Of a DNA stretch of 16,952 nt, positions 7,960 through 15,625 are shown in pieces; position 1 is the stretch's first letter; each line of letters opens with the position of its first letter. Origin of the DNA: Porticoccus sp. (GTDB taxonomy: Bacteria > Pseudomonadota > Gammaproteobacteria > Pseudomonadales > Porticoccaceae); assembly GCA_011049795.1 (NCBI GenBank), contig DRHD01000389.1, forward strand, positions 1 through 16,952, read 5' to 3'. The notes beneath the pieces are model-generated. The model was not told where the DNA came from and ran no database searches. It worked only from the letters and a program-made list of their open reading frames with translations. The position numbers and the translations under genes are program-made.

Positions 7960-8919
7960 ATGAAAGGCATAATTCTCGATATTGATAGCCTAGGCCCCGA
8001 GGATGTGGATCTCGGGCCGATCACCGGGCTGCCGATTGAATGGACTATTTATAGTACTTGTCGGCCGGGACAAGTTGCTGAGCGTATCGCTGATGCTGAA
8101 CTGGTGTTGACCAATAAGGCACCTATTGGGAAAAAAGAATTATCGGCTGCTCCGGGGCTGCGTTATATCGGTGTGTTGGCCACGGGCACTAATGTGATCG
8201 ATCTTGCGGCAGCTAGCGCGAGCAAGGTGGTGGTCAGCAATGTGCTGGGTTATGGCTCTGCATCGGTGGTGCAACACACTTGGGCTTTGATTCTAGCGTT
8301 GGTGACGCGGTTGCCCGATTATAATGTGGCGGCACTTGATGGGCGTTGGGCGGAAAGCCCCTTTTTCTGTCTACAGGATTTCCCGGTTAAAGAGCTGGCC
8401 GGAAAAGTACTGGGTATTGTGGGCTATGGCGAATTGGGTCGTGGTGTCGCAGCGGTTGGTCAGGCATTTGGTATGGATGTAAAGATTGCTTCGTTGCCCT
8501 GGAGACATGGTGATGAATCAGGGCGAACCCCTTTCGATAGTCTGATCAATCAAGCCGATGTGATGAGTTTGCATTGTCCTCTGACCGAGGAAACTCGTCA
8601 TTTGATCGGCCGCCGTGAGTTGGCGAAGATGAAAAGCACTGCGCTGCTGATTAACTGTGCTCGCGGTGGCATTGTGGATGAGCAGGCGTTAGTTGATGCG
8701 TTGGAGGATGGAGTTATTGGTGGTGCTGGCGTTGATGTGCTGTCAGAGGAGCCACCGGTCAACGGAAATCCGCTGCTGAACTCAGAAATTCCGAATCTGA
8801 TTGTGACACCACACAGCGCATGGGTGGCTCAAGAGTCCCGTCAGCGACTGGTTAATCAAGTGGCTGAGAATATTCAGGCATTCCTGACGGGCAAGCCCCG
8901 CAATGTAGTAGGAGGTTAG
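7960..8919 (+). CDS. D-2-hydroxyacid dehydrogenase (glycerate/hydroxypyruvate reductase-like)
   Basis: This 319-residue member of the D-isomer-specific 2-hydroxyacid dehydrogenases reduces a 2-oxoacid with NAD(P)H, or the reverse. The Rossmann motif is GYGELG (155-160). The catalytic residues are Arg235 (NCARGGIVDE), Glu264 (VLSEEPP) and His285 (VTPHSAW), all intact. The segment after the second beta strand (KIASLPWRHGDE) lacks the acidic residue of strictly NADH-specific members, so cofactor preference is open. The substrate is most likely hydroxypyruvate/glycerate or glyoxylate by resemblance to HprA-type enzymes. It is followed 36 bp later by dtd in the same direction, so the two may share a transcript. 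CCAGG lies ahead of the ATG. Confidence 0.9.
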   Translation: MKGIILDIDSLGPEDVDLGPITGLPIEWTIYSTCRPGQVAERIADAELVLTNKAPIGKKELSAAPGLRYIGVLATGTNVIDLAAASASKVVVSNVLGYGSASVVQHTWALILALVTRLPDYNVAALDGRWAESPFFCLQDFPVKELAGKVLGIVGYGELGRGVAAVGQAFGMDVKIASLPWRHGDESGRTPFDSLINQADVMSLHCPLTEETRHLIGRRELAKMKSTALLINCARGGIVDEQALVDALEDGVIGGAGVDVLSEEPPVNGNPLLNSEIPNLIVTPHSAWVAQESRQRLVNQVAENIQAFLTGKPRNVVGG

Positions 8920-8955
8920 ATTAATGTTAACAGGCTCCAGGGCAGAGGATTTGTT

Positions 8956-9408
8956 ATGTTGGGTCTGATTCAGCGTGTTAGTAACGCCAAAGTTGACGTA
9001 GGTGGTGAGACTGTCGGAGAAATCAATCAGGGCATTCTGTTGTTGCTGGGTGTAGAGCGGGAAGATACTGAGGGTGCTGCTGATAAGTTATTGCGCAAAG
9101 TTCTTAATTATCGAATATTCCCTGATGACGAAGGAAAAATGAACCTCAATGTGCAGCAGATAGATGGCAGTTTACTGATTGTTCCTCAATTTACCTTGGC
9201 TGCGGATACCCGAAAAGGGTTGAGGCCAAGCTTTACCTCTTCAGCATCGCCAGATGTGGCAGAAATGCTATATGACTATTTTGTTTCCCAAGCGAATCAG
9301 GGTTCAGGGGGTTCCGTTACCACCTTTGTAGCAACAGGTGTTTTTGGCGCCAATATGCAGGTCACCCTGTGCAATGATGGGCCCGTCACGTTTATGCTGA
9401 AGGGCTGA
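8956..9408 (+). CDS. dtd: D-aminoacyl-tRNA deacylase
   Basis: Dtd hydrolyses D-aminoacyl-tRNAs (and Gly-tRNA-Ala), recycling mischarged tRNA in the cytoplasm. The 150 residues match the family: [10 protein letters not shown] at the start, [18 protein letters not shown] in the middle, and NDGPVTF containing the Gly-cisPro motif at the end. Two positions are unusual. The SQFTL signature reads PQFTL, and the usual TGRFxADMQV reads [10 protein letters not shown]. The overall fold signature is complete and length is normal, so it is probably functional. AGAGGA lies seven bases before the ATG. It converges on the phosphofructokinase gene. Confidence 0.95.
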   Translation: MLGLIQRVSNAKVDVGGETVGEINQGILLLLGVEREDTEGAADKLLRKVLNYRIFPDDEGKMNLNVQQIDGSLLIVPQFTLAADTRKGLRPSFTSSASPDVAEMLYDYFVSQANQGSGGSVTTFVATGVFGANMQVTLCNDGPVTFMLKG

Positions 9409-9435
9409 GGGCTCTGTTTATTTATAAAGCCCTTC
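9399..9435. terminator. Inverted repeat between convergent dtd and PPi-PFK genes
   Basis: GAAGGGCT at 9399-9406 is perfectly complementary to AGCCCTTC at 9428-9435. A second left arm, AGGGCT at 9408-9413, can pair with the same right arm with a shorter AT-rich loop. It spans the dtd stop codon and most of the 31-base gap between convergent genes, where a bidirectional terminator is expected. Neither side has a clear T-run, so the call is tentative. Confidence 0.35.
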
Positions 9436-9439
9436 GGAT

Positions 9440-10705
9440 TTAAATCTCAAAGGGGGTGTCCAGCTTTTTCTTCACCGGTACCTTGGCGAGCTGCACATAC
9501 TGGGGAATACCATTTTTGTAAGGAGGGTAGTCCTCACCTTGAATTAATGGTTCCAGGTAGTCCCGGGCTTTCTGAGTAATACCGTAGCCATCGCGAGTAA
9601 TAAAGCTACGGCCCATTTTCTTTTCTACATTGGCCACTTTGTCCAGAGGTACTTCCCCGAGGCTCCAGGAATAGGTTTTCCCTTTGTTACGCTCAATGGT
9701 GACCATCACTGAATTTTTACCTTCCAGTGCATACTCTACCGCAGCGCGACCCACGGCATAGGCCTGCTCCACATCAGTAGCCGAGGCAATATGACGTGCA
9801 GAGCGTTGTAGATAATCAGCCAGAGCCCAGTGGTATTTATAGCCCAGTGCGTGTTTTACCATACTGGCCAGTGTCGGGGCAACGCCACCGAGTTGTTGGT
9901 GACCGAAGGCATCGGTGCTCATGGAACCAGAGATCAATGCCCCGTCTGGGTATTGGGCTCCCTCTGAGGCAACGACTACACAGTAACCGTGTTGTACGAC
10001 GACTTTTTCTACCCGCGCGATAAAGTCTTCCCGTACGAAAGGTATTTCTGGGAATAGGATAATATGGGGTGGATCACCCGCTTTTTCAGAGGCCAAAGCA
10101 CTGGCTGCCGCAATCCAACCCGCATGACGGCCCATCACCTCAAGAATAAATACTTTGGTGGAGGTTTCGCACATGGAGGCGATATCAAGACTGGCTTCCT
10201 TGGTCGATACAGCGACGTATTTGGCGACAGAGCCAAAGCCAGGGCAGTTGTCGGTGAAAGGCAAATCATTATCCACAGTTTTTGGAATATGGATGGCCTG
10301 AATGGGATAGCCCATTTTTTTCGATAACTGGGAAACTTTCAGGCAGGTGTCAGCAGAATCGCCACCACCGTTATAGAAGAAGTAGCCTATGTTGTGTGCT
10401 TTGAATACTTCGATCAGGCGCTCATATTCCGCATTGTTTTCATTGTAATCTTGCAGCTTGTGACGGCAGGAGCCAAAAGCACCAGAGGGTGTGTGACGCA
10501 GAGCTGCAATGTCGCTGGCGGATTCTTTACTGGTATCGATCAGGTCTTCGCGCAGTGCACCGATAATGCCATTGCGACCAGCGTATACCTTGCCAATCTT
10601 ATCTTTGTTTTCGCGCGCAGCTTCAATGACACCGCAGGCGCTGGCATTAATAACTGCTGTTACACCGCCAGATTGGGCATAAAATGCATTCTTTTTTGGC
10701 ATCAT
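9440..10705 (-). CDS. Pyrophosphate-dependent 6-phosphofructokinase
   Basis: This 421-residue PfkA-superfamily enzyme interconverts fructose 6-phosphate and fructose 1,6-bisphosphate in glycolysis/gluconeogenesis. Phosphoryl-donor determinants point to pyrophosphate. YNGGGDS (111-117) has Asp where ATP enzymes have the second Gly of GGDGS. PKTVDND (141-147) carries the Lys typical of PPi enzymes instead of the Gly of PGTIDND. MGRHAGW (about 190-196) is the fructose-6-phosphate-site motif. The middle residue of the GGGDS loop differs from the common GGDDS form. GAGATAA precedes two consecutive ATGs; the first (10703-10705) is used here. A PPi enzyme makes this step reversible and saves ATP, as in several methylotrophs and marine Gammaproteobacteria. 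It is divergent from mpl across 270 bp. Confidence 0.9.
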   Translation of the reverse strand: MMPKKNAFYAQSGGVTAVINASACGVIEAARENKDKIGKVYAGRNGIIGALREDLIDTSKESASDIAALRHTPSGAFGSCRHKLQDYNENNAEYERLIEVFKAHNIGYFFYNGGGDSADTCLKVSQLSKKMGYPIQAIHIPKTVDNDLPFTDNCPGFGSVAKYVAVSTKEASLDIASMCETSTKVFILEVMGRHAGWIAAASALASEKAGDPPHIILFPEIPFVREDFIARVEKVVVQHGYCVVVASEGAQYPDGALISGSMSTDAFGHQQLGGVAPTLASMVKHALGYKYHWALADYLQRSARHIASATDVEQAYAVGRAAVEYALEGKNSVMVTIERNKGKTYSWSLGEVPLDKVANVEKKMGRSFITRDGYGITQKARDYLEPLIQGEDYPPYKNGIPQYVQLAKVPVKKKLDTPFEI

Positions 10706-10857
10706 TTATCTCGACTTGCGACCCTTTTTGAAGTGCGCGAATGATACTGGAAAGTGCTCCAGATTTCATTTTTATGTCATATTTTTGTATTTTTCAGAGC
10801 TATTTTAGAAACTGTGCTTTTGAGGCTATGGTTTTCAAAACTATTCAACACTAGGGG

Positions 10858-10885
10858 TTGCATGGCGGTGAAATTAGGCTATGTT
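10858..10885 (+). promoter_or_regulatory. Possible sigma-70 promoter for mpl-ubiX
   Basis: TTGCAT (10858-10863) and TATGTT (10880-10885) are separated by 16 bp and point toward mpl, about 90 bases from its ATG. The match is only moderate. No convincing promoter toward the phosphofructokinase was found in the AT-rich left half of the same 270-bp gap. Confidence 0.25.
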
Positions 10886-10914
10886 GTTCTCGGCACAGGT
10901 TTTCAAGGCACATG

Positions 10915-10957
10915 GTTACCAAGACCAGAATTAAATAGTTACCAAGAACAGATTTAA
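10915..10957 (+). repeat. Two direct 20-bp repeats upstream of mpl
   Basis: GTTACCAAGACCAGAATTAA (10915-10934) and GTTACCAAGAACAGATTTAA (10938-10957) match at 18 of 20 positions with a 23-bp period, close to two helical turns. A partial inverted copy, TGTTCTCGGCA (10885-10895), resembles the complement of GTTACCAAGAACA. The arrangement suggests a regulator binding site or a recent duplication ahead of mpl (ATG 10976). Confidence 0.8.
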
Positions 10958-10975
10958 CAGGTCATTAATCGCGAT

Positions 10976-12340
10976 ATGCATATTCATATTTTAGGTATTT
11001 GTGGCACTTTCATGGGGTCTCTTGCCCAGCTGGCCAAGGCCGCGGGGCATCAGGTATCTGGCAGTGATACGAATGTCTACCCCCCCATGAGTACTCAATT
11101 AGAGAAAGCCGGTATCGAACTGACCGAGGGGTATGACCCTGTACAATTCAACCCAATACCTGATTTAGTGGTTATCGGTAATGCGTTGTCTCGTGGCAAT
11201 CCCGCGGTGGAATATGTCCTTGATAACCGAATTCCCTATACCTCTGGGCCTCAGTGGTTGGGAGACTATTTCCTCAGAGAGAAGTGGGTATTGGCGGTGG
11301 CTGGTACTCATGGTAAAACCACTACCTCCAGTATGCTGGCCTGGATTTTAGAATATGCCGGTATGAAGCCCGGGTTCTTGATCGGTGGGGTGCCATCTAA
11401 CTTTGATGTTTCAGCCCGCTTGGGTGGTTCACCTTTTTTTGTGGTGGAGGCGGATGAATACGACAGTGCCTTTTTCGATAAGCGCTCCAAGTTTGTCCAT
11501 TATCGCCCCCGCACGGCTATTCTTAATAATTTGGAATTTGATCACGCAGATATTTTTGCTGACCTCAATGCCATTCAAACTCAGTTCCACCACTTTGTGC
11601 GGACTATTCCACGACAGGGGCTGATTGTGGCACCAGCTGATGATGCCAACTTACAAGAGGTGCTGAACCGAGGTTGTTGGTCAGAATTACAGGGCCTTGG
11701 TGACAATAGTGATTGGTCAATGACTCTCACTGAGAGCGACGGTTCTGCCTTCGCTGTCAGTTTTCAGGGTAAAAGGCAGGGTACGGTTCGCTGGGGGCAA
11801 ACCGGGGTGCATAATGCCTCCAATGGCTTAGCCGCTATTGCTGTGGCCCGTCATGTGGGTGTGAAGCCGGTGGTGGCTTGTGAGGCGCTTTGCCAGTTCA
11901 GTGGTGTGAAGCGGCGTATGGAAAAGCTGGCTTCTATCAATGGAGTCTCTGTGTATGATGATTTTGCCCACCATCCAACGGCCATTGCTACAACGCTGGA
12001 GGGGCTACGTAACAAGGTAGGCACTGAAAAGATTATTGCGGTTATTGAGCCACGCTCCAATACGATGAAACTGGGTATTCACAAAAGTCAGCTTGCAGAG
12101 TCCACCAAGCTGGCAGATCGGGTATTGTGGTATCAACCTGATAATATCGATTGGTCCTTAGCTGATGTAGTCAGTGCAGGTCCCGCCCCTGCCGAGGTGT
12201 TGGATGATATTGATACACTGATTGAGCACACACTTAAACAGGCTGGAAACTCGGCACATATAGTGATCATGAGTAACGGCGGTTTTGCCGGTTTTCATGA
12301 CAGGCTGGTGAGTGCTCTGGAGGAGCGGGCTAATGGTTAA
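10976..12340 (+). CDS. mpl: UDP-MurNAc:L-Ala-gamma-D-Glu-meso-DAP ligase (Mpl)
   Basis: Mpl is a Mur-family ATP-dependent ligase that reattaches the recycled tripeptide L-Ala-D-Glu-DAP to UDP-N-acetylmuramate, in cytoplasmic peptidoglycan recycling. At 454 residues it has family length. The N-terminal dinucleotide-like motif is HILGICGTFMGSLA (4-17), and the ATP loop is GTHGKTTT (110-117). EADEYDSAFFDKRSKF (158-173) and LNNLEFDHADIF are diagnostic of Mpl as opposed to MurC. The C-terminal domain includes YDDFAHHPTAI and EPRSNTMKLG. The ribosome-binding site is weak. It begins a plus-strand run with ubiX and the YjdF-like gene. The 3' end lies within a three-unit 13-bp repeat. Confidence 0.96.
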   Translation: MHIHILGICGTFMGSLAQLAKAAGHQVSGSDTNVYPPMSTQLEKAGIELTEGYDPVQFNPIPDLVVIGNALSRGNPAVEYVLDNRIPYTSGPQWLGDYFLREKWVLAVAGTHGKTTTSSMLAWILEYAGMKPGFLIGGVPSNFDVSARLGGSPFFVVEADEYDSAFFDKRSKFVHYRPRTAILNNLEFDHADIFADLNAIQTQFHHFVRTIPRQGLIVAPADDANLQEVLNRGCWSELQGLGDNSDWSMTLTESDGSAFAVSFQGKRQGTVRWGQTGVHNASNGLAAIAVARHVGVKPVVACEALCQFSGVKRRMEKLASINGVSVYDDFAHHPTAIATTLEGLRNKVGTEKIIAVIEPRSNTMKLGIHKSQLAESTKLADRVLWYQPDNIDWSLADVVSAGPAPAEVLDDIDTLIEHTLKQAGNSAHIVIMSNGGFAGFHDRLVSALEERANG

Positions 12341-12368
12341 TTCTAATGGTTGACTCTAATGACTGATT
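12330..12368 (+). repeat. Triple 13-bp direct repeat at the mpl/ubiX junction
   Basis: Units CTAATGGTTAATT (12330-12342), CTAATGGTTGACT (12343-12355) and CTAATGACTGATT (12356-12368) lie in tandem. Each contains an ATG and, because 13 is not a multiple of three, each ATG is in a different frame. The first two ATGs (12333, 12346) open six-codon minicistrons, MVNSNG and MVDSND; the third (12359) is the ubiX start. The mpl stop (12338-12340) lies inside the first unit. Confidence 0.85.
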
Positions 12369-12967
12369 TTAACCGTACGATTACACTGGCGATGACGGGT
12401 GCATCTGGAGCCCAGTATGGTTTGAGGTTGCTAGATTGTTTGGTGCAGGCCAACTGTCAGGTGCAGTTTATGATTTCTGATGCCGCTCGGGTTGTGGTGG
12501 AAACAGAGACTGAGCTGGAATTACCGAATGACGATAACCTGGAAGATTTTCTCACACTGAATTTTGATGCTGAACCGGGACAAATTGTGGTTAACAGTTC
12601 TCGGGATTGGTTTTCATCTGTGGCGTCCGGCTCTGCCTGTCCGAGTTCTATGGTGATTTGTCCCGCGAGCGGTGGCACGCTTTCTGCGATTTCCTGTGGA
12701 GCGAGTAATAACCTGATTGAGCGAGCTGCTGATGTGGCTATTAAGGAAAAACGCCAGCTGATCGTAGTGCCTCGTGAAACACCACTGTCGGAAATTCATC
12801 TGGAAAATATGCTGAAGTTATCGCGGCTGGGTGTCACGATATTACCGGCGATGCCCGGCTTCTATCAAAACCCTGAAACCATCGAAGATCTGGTGGACTT
12901 CGTGGTGGCTCGGCTTCTCGACCATCTGGGTATTGAGCAAACTTTATTGCCCCGCTGGGGAAGCTAA
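12359..12967 (+). CDS. ubiX: Flavin prenyltransferase UbiX
   Basis: UbiX joins dimethylallyl phosphate to FMN to make prenyl-FMN, the cofactor of the UbiD decarboxylase in ubiquinone synthesis. The preferred 202-residue protein begins [21 protein letters not shown], with the FMN-binding GASGAQYG loop at 14-21. The later segments [57 protein letters not shown] and PAMPGFY match the Pseudomonas-type UbiX, and the protein ends LLPRWGS. An in-frame TTG at 12350 is an alternative start, but ATG 12359 gives the usual N-terminus. It is 18 bp after mpl with no clear Shine-Dalgarno sequence, so translation may rely on reinitiation after mpl. No ubiD is in the window. Confidence 0.95.
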   Translation: MTDFNRTITLAMTGASGAQYGLRLLDCLVQANCQVQFMISDAARVVVETETELELPNDDNLEDFLTLNFDAEPGQIVVNSSRDWFSSVASGSACPSSMVICPASGGTLSAISCGASNNLIERAADVAIKEKRQLIVVPRETPLSEIHLENMLKLSRLGVTILPAMPGFYQNPETIEDLVDFVVARLLDHLGIEQTLLPRWGS

Positions 12968-13014
12968 CGCTTAGGGTATTGGCATAAGAGCGACGTTAGT
13001 TAAGGAAGCGTTTC

Positions 13015-13677
13015 ATGGCAAATACCAAAGAACTTGTTGTCCTGCTGATACTTTTTCTGGCTGTCATGCTGTGGTCATGGGTCGCACCTTACGACAGGGC
13101 GACTTGGTGGCTTGAAGCCATTCCCGTCATTATTGCCTTACCTGTTCTCTGGTATACCCGAGAGAGCTTCCCTCTCACCCGTATGAGTTATTACCTGATA
13201 TTTATCCACGCCATTATTTTAGTGGTGGGGGCGCACTATACATACGCCAGGGTGCCACTGGGATTTTGGATACAAGACTGGTTTGATTTTTCACGCAATC
13301 CTTACGACCGGATTGGTCATATTGCTCAGGGTTTTATTCCTGCTATTCTGGCTCGTGAAATTTTGTGGCGTAAACGGGTTTTGAATCTGGATTATTATGG
13401 CTCATCGTCTGGCCATCTAGACTCGTCATCAGGCCACCAAGGCGGAGGCTGGCTGTTTTTTCTGGTTGTCTGTTTCTGCCTGGCTTTCAGCGCATTTTAT
13501 GAGTTGCTTGAGTGGTGGACTGCGGTGATTGGTGGTGATGGCTCTCTGGAATTCCTTGGTACACAGGGTGATGTTTGGGATGCACAGTGGGACATGATGT
13601 TGGCATTGATTGGTGCTGTGACGGCCCAGTTGTTATTGGGTAAATGGCACCACCGTCAAATGTTGGAAGTGAATTAA
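13015..13677 (+). CDS. DUF2238 (YjdF-like) inner-membrane protein
   Basis: A 220-residue polytopic protein resembling E. coli YjdF. Diagnostic segments are HYTYARVPLG (74-83), FSRNPYDRIGHIAQGFIPAI (92-111), SAFYELLEWW (159-168) and LGTQGDVWDAQWDMM (181-195), which keep the family's conserved charged residues. Hydrophobic helices are likely at about 6-24, 33-47, 57-75, 101-116, 146-163 and 196-210. A Ser/Gly/His-rich loop at 129-142 comes from a short duplication. AAGGA lies eight bases before the ATG. It is 47 bp after ubiX, probably the last gene of the mpl-ubiX transcript. The family's function is not established. Confidence 0.85.
   Translation: MANTKELVVLLILFLAVMLWSWVAPYDRATWWLEAIPVIIALPVLWYTRESFPLTRMSYYLIFIHAIILVVGAHYTYARVPLGFWIQDWFDFSRNPYDRIGHIAQGFIPAILAREILWRKRVLNLDYYGSSSGHLDSSSGHQGGGWLFFLVVCFCLAFSAFYELLEWWTAVIGGDGSLEFLGTQGDVWDAQWDMMLALIGAVTAQLLLGKWHHRQMLEVN
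13399..13440 (+). repeat. Degenerate 21-bp tandem duplication in the YjdF-like gene
   Basis: Units 13399-13419 and 13420-13440 share CTCRTCRTCWGGCCAYC. In frame they encode two SSSGH-containing heptapeptides in the loop between predicted helices 4 and 5. Confidence 0.6.
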
Positions 13678-13753
13678 TTTTTAGGCCACTTAATTTGATG
13701 CCGCTTAATTCATTACGCTTTCTTTATCTGAATCGGTGTCTCTGAACCTGCAT

Positions 13754-14797
13754 TTACACTCGTTGATACCAGTTAACACCCTCGGCATCTTTTTTGACCG
13801 TCATCATTCCCTGCTCTATCAAGCAGTTCAGGTGTGCATAGCTTTCACCTGCGGCAAGCACGAGGGTGGCATGGGTGATTTTTGATTTAAAAATCAGCGG
13901 GAAAAAATCGACAACACGTTTTGGCGTGTCAGCATTTTCGTAGATAACCTGAAGGTCTCTTTCGTGATCATCGGTGAGTTTTTGTAAACGCTGTGTGGCC
14001 CCCCTGAAGGGTAAGCCATGGGATGGCAGTATTAATGTATTTTTGGGAAGAACGGACTTCAGCTTGTGGCAGGAATCAATCCAGGCTTTCAAGGGGTTCC
14101 CTGTAGGCTCAATAGGCCAGACACTCACATTGGATGAGATAGTGGGCAACAGTTGGTCCCCAGAGATAAATAATTCCAGTTCTGGGCAGAACAGGCACGC
14201 GTGTTCTGGTGAATGCCCTTCACCCATCACCACCTGCCATTGTCGGTTGTTAACGATGAAGCCGTCGTTGTCCTTCAGCCGATGATAACTGTTTGGCATG
14301 CCACGAATCAGACTGCCAAAGGCGCCAAATTTTGAGCGGTAGTAATTTAACTGCTCTTCATTAAATCCTGCGGCTTGGTAGAACGCTATGGCCGCATCGG
14401 GCGCCTCTCGATTGCTGTCCTCCAATAAGATTCGACAGTGCATATATTCACTGCGTGACATCCATAGTTCTGCACCACTACGGCGACAGAGCCAAGCGGC
14501 TAGCCCGATATGGTCGGGGTGCATATGAGTACCGATAATCCGCTTGATGGGCTTTTTATTGGTCATTTGGTGGTAAAGCGTTTCCCATAAATCGGTGGTG
14601 GCATCTGTGGCCAAGCCGGTATCGACAATGGTCCAGCCGTCATCTTCTTCCAGTATCCACAGGTTGATGTGGTCGAGCCTGAAGGGTAGAGGCATCCGCA
14701 ACCAGTAAACCTTGTCTGCCACTTCGATAAGCTCTCCTAGTTCGGAGGGTTGAGAATAGGGGTATTCTGGTTTGGCGTTAGCCGTTGAGTTGGTCAT
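13754..14797 (-). CDS. Metallo-beta-lactamase-fold hydrolase
   Basis: A 347-residue binuclear-metal hydrolase of the MBL superfamily. The metal ligands are complete: H91, H93, D95 and H96 in THMHPDHIG, H195 in GEGHSPEH, D214 in SGDQLLP and H260 in LPSHGLPF. The long C-terminal tail (about 265-347: TQRLQKLTDDHERDLQVIYE, then AESYAHLNCLIEQGMMTV) resembles the winged-helix-like extension of LACTB2/hydroxyacylglutathione-hydrolase-like members. A thioester, ester or hydroxyacyl-glutathione substrate is plausible, but none is shown. It lies 15 bp downstream of the esterase gene on the same strand, so the two are probably co-transcribed. No strong ribosome-binding site is seen before the ATG. Confidence 0.85.
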   Translation of the reverse strand: MTNSTANAKPEYPYSQPSELGELIEVADKVYWLRMPLPFRLDHINLWILEEDDGWTIVDTGLATDATTDLWETLYHQMTNKKPIKRIIGTHMHPDHIGLAAWLCRRSGAELWMSRSEYMHCRILLEDSNREAPDAAIAFYQAAGFNEEQLNYYRSKFGAFGSLIRGMPNSYHRLKDNDGFIVNNRQWQVVMGEGHSPEHACLFCPELELFISGDQLLPTISSNVSVWPIEPTGNPLKAWIDSCHKLKSVLPKNTLILPSHGLPFRGATQRLQKLTDDHERDLQVIYENADTPKRVVDFFPLIFKSKITHATLVLAAGESYAHLNCLIEQGMMTVKKDAEGVNWYQRV

Positions 14798-14812
14798 AGG
14801 TTTACTTTGCCG

Positions 14813-15487
14813 TTAGTTCAGTATTTTTTGCAGCCATTCTGAAATGGCATTTATTTCTTCCATGCAGACAGCGTGTTCCATGGAGAATGCCTGATAACCC
14901 GGTTTAAAGCCCATCGCGGTTAAATATTTCAGACTATTTTGGCCATGAATTTCCTGAACAACAGGGTCGTTGGTACCGTGGAATATCTGGATGGGCAACT
15001 GTCGGTTGGCAGGGTGAAGATCAATCGAATCGACGGTGGCAAAATAGGTCGAGAGTGCCAGTAGCCCGCCCAGTGGTTTGGGGTAGGTCAATGCGGCGTG
15101 AATACCGACGGCGCCGCCCTGGGAAAAGCCTGCGATAACAATGTGTTGGCTATCAATGCCCCGTTCAATTTCCCGGTCAATCAATGCTTGAACTGCAGCA
15201 GCGGAGTGCAACAATTGTGTTTTATCCACTTTTCTATCAATGTCCATTTCCAAAATATCGTACCAGGCGGGCATGATACAGCCGTCGTTAATTGTCACTG
15301 GGATCTCGGGCGCATGGGGAAAAATAAACCGAACGGACATCTGTTCGGGTAAGTGCAGCTCTGGAACTATCGGCTCAAAATCATGCCCATTGGCCCCCAA
15401 TCCGTGTAGCCAGATAACCGAGGCGTTAATTGGCAGGGAATGGTCTGGCGAGGAGGGCTCAATTTCAACACAGGGTAGGAGATTCAT
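14813..15487 (-). CDS. Phospholipase/carboxylesterase family alpha/beta-hydrolase
   Basis: A serine hydrolase of the Abhydrolase_2 type, like Pseudomonas carboxylesterase II, acting on short acyl or thioester-linked chains. Counting from the first ATG of the frame (15541), IWLHGLGANGHDF is at 43-55, the nucleophile Ser140 is in GFSQGG, Asp192 is in GTNDPVV and His223 is in MEHAVCMEE, a complete triad. I prefer the ATG at 15485-15487. It gives the family's usual N-terminus, about 24 residues before IWLHG. A TATAAT just upstream of 15541 would also put transcription start after the first ATG. Neither start has a good ribosome-binding site. The 5' extension would encode a four-residue repeat (LSHN-ISHD). 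It is paired with the MBL-fold gene and divergent from the GST gene. Confidence 0.88.
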   Translation of the reverse strand: MNLLPCVEIEPSSPDHSLPINASVIWLHGLGANGHDFEPIVPELHLPEQMSVRFIFPHAPEIPVTINDGCIMPAWYDILEMDIDRKVDKTQLLHSAAAVQALIDREIERGIDSQHIVIAGFSQGGAVGIHAALTYPKPLGGLLALSTYFATVDSIDLHPANRQLPIQIFHGTNDPVVQEIHGQNSLKYLTAMGFKPGYQAFSMEHAVCMEEINAISEWLQKILN

Positions 15488-15625
15488 AGGCTGGGGCTTA
15501 TCGTGACTTATGTTGTGACTTAACTTGAGAATAGGACCCATGGATTATATCGGCTCGCTGGTACGGGCAGTAGAGAATTTGTTAACCTTAATACTCTCTT
15601 ATCACTGACGTCAGCCGCTGACCGC

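Noticed and set aside
10754..10957. Plus-strand open frame of 67 codons between the phosphofructokinase and mpl genes
   Set aside because: There is no ribosome-binding site and no recognisable domain. Its 3' half is made of the 20-bp direct repeats, and it lies in a divergent promoter region.
13684..13713. 15-bp imperfect tandem repeat (GCCACTTAATTTGAT / GCCGCTTAATTCATT) between convergent genes
   Set aside because: Only about 12 of 15 positions match and there is no associated structure; probably chance or old slippage in a 76-bp intergenic gap.
15503..15522. Repeated GTGACTTA with 12-bp period near the esterase start
   Set aside because: It is short and encodes a four-residue repeat if the upstream start is used; too little to call an operator.
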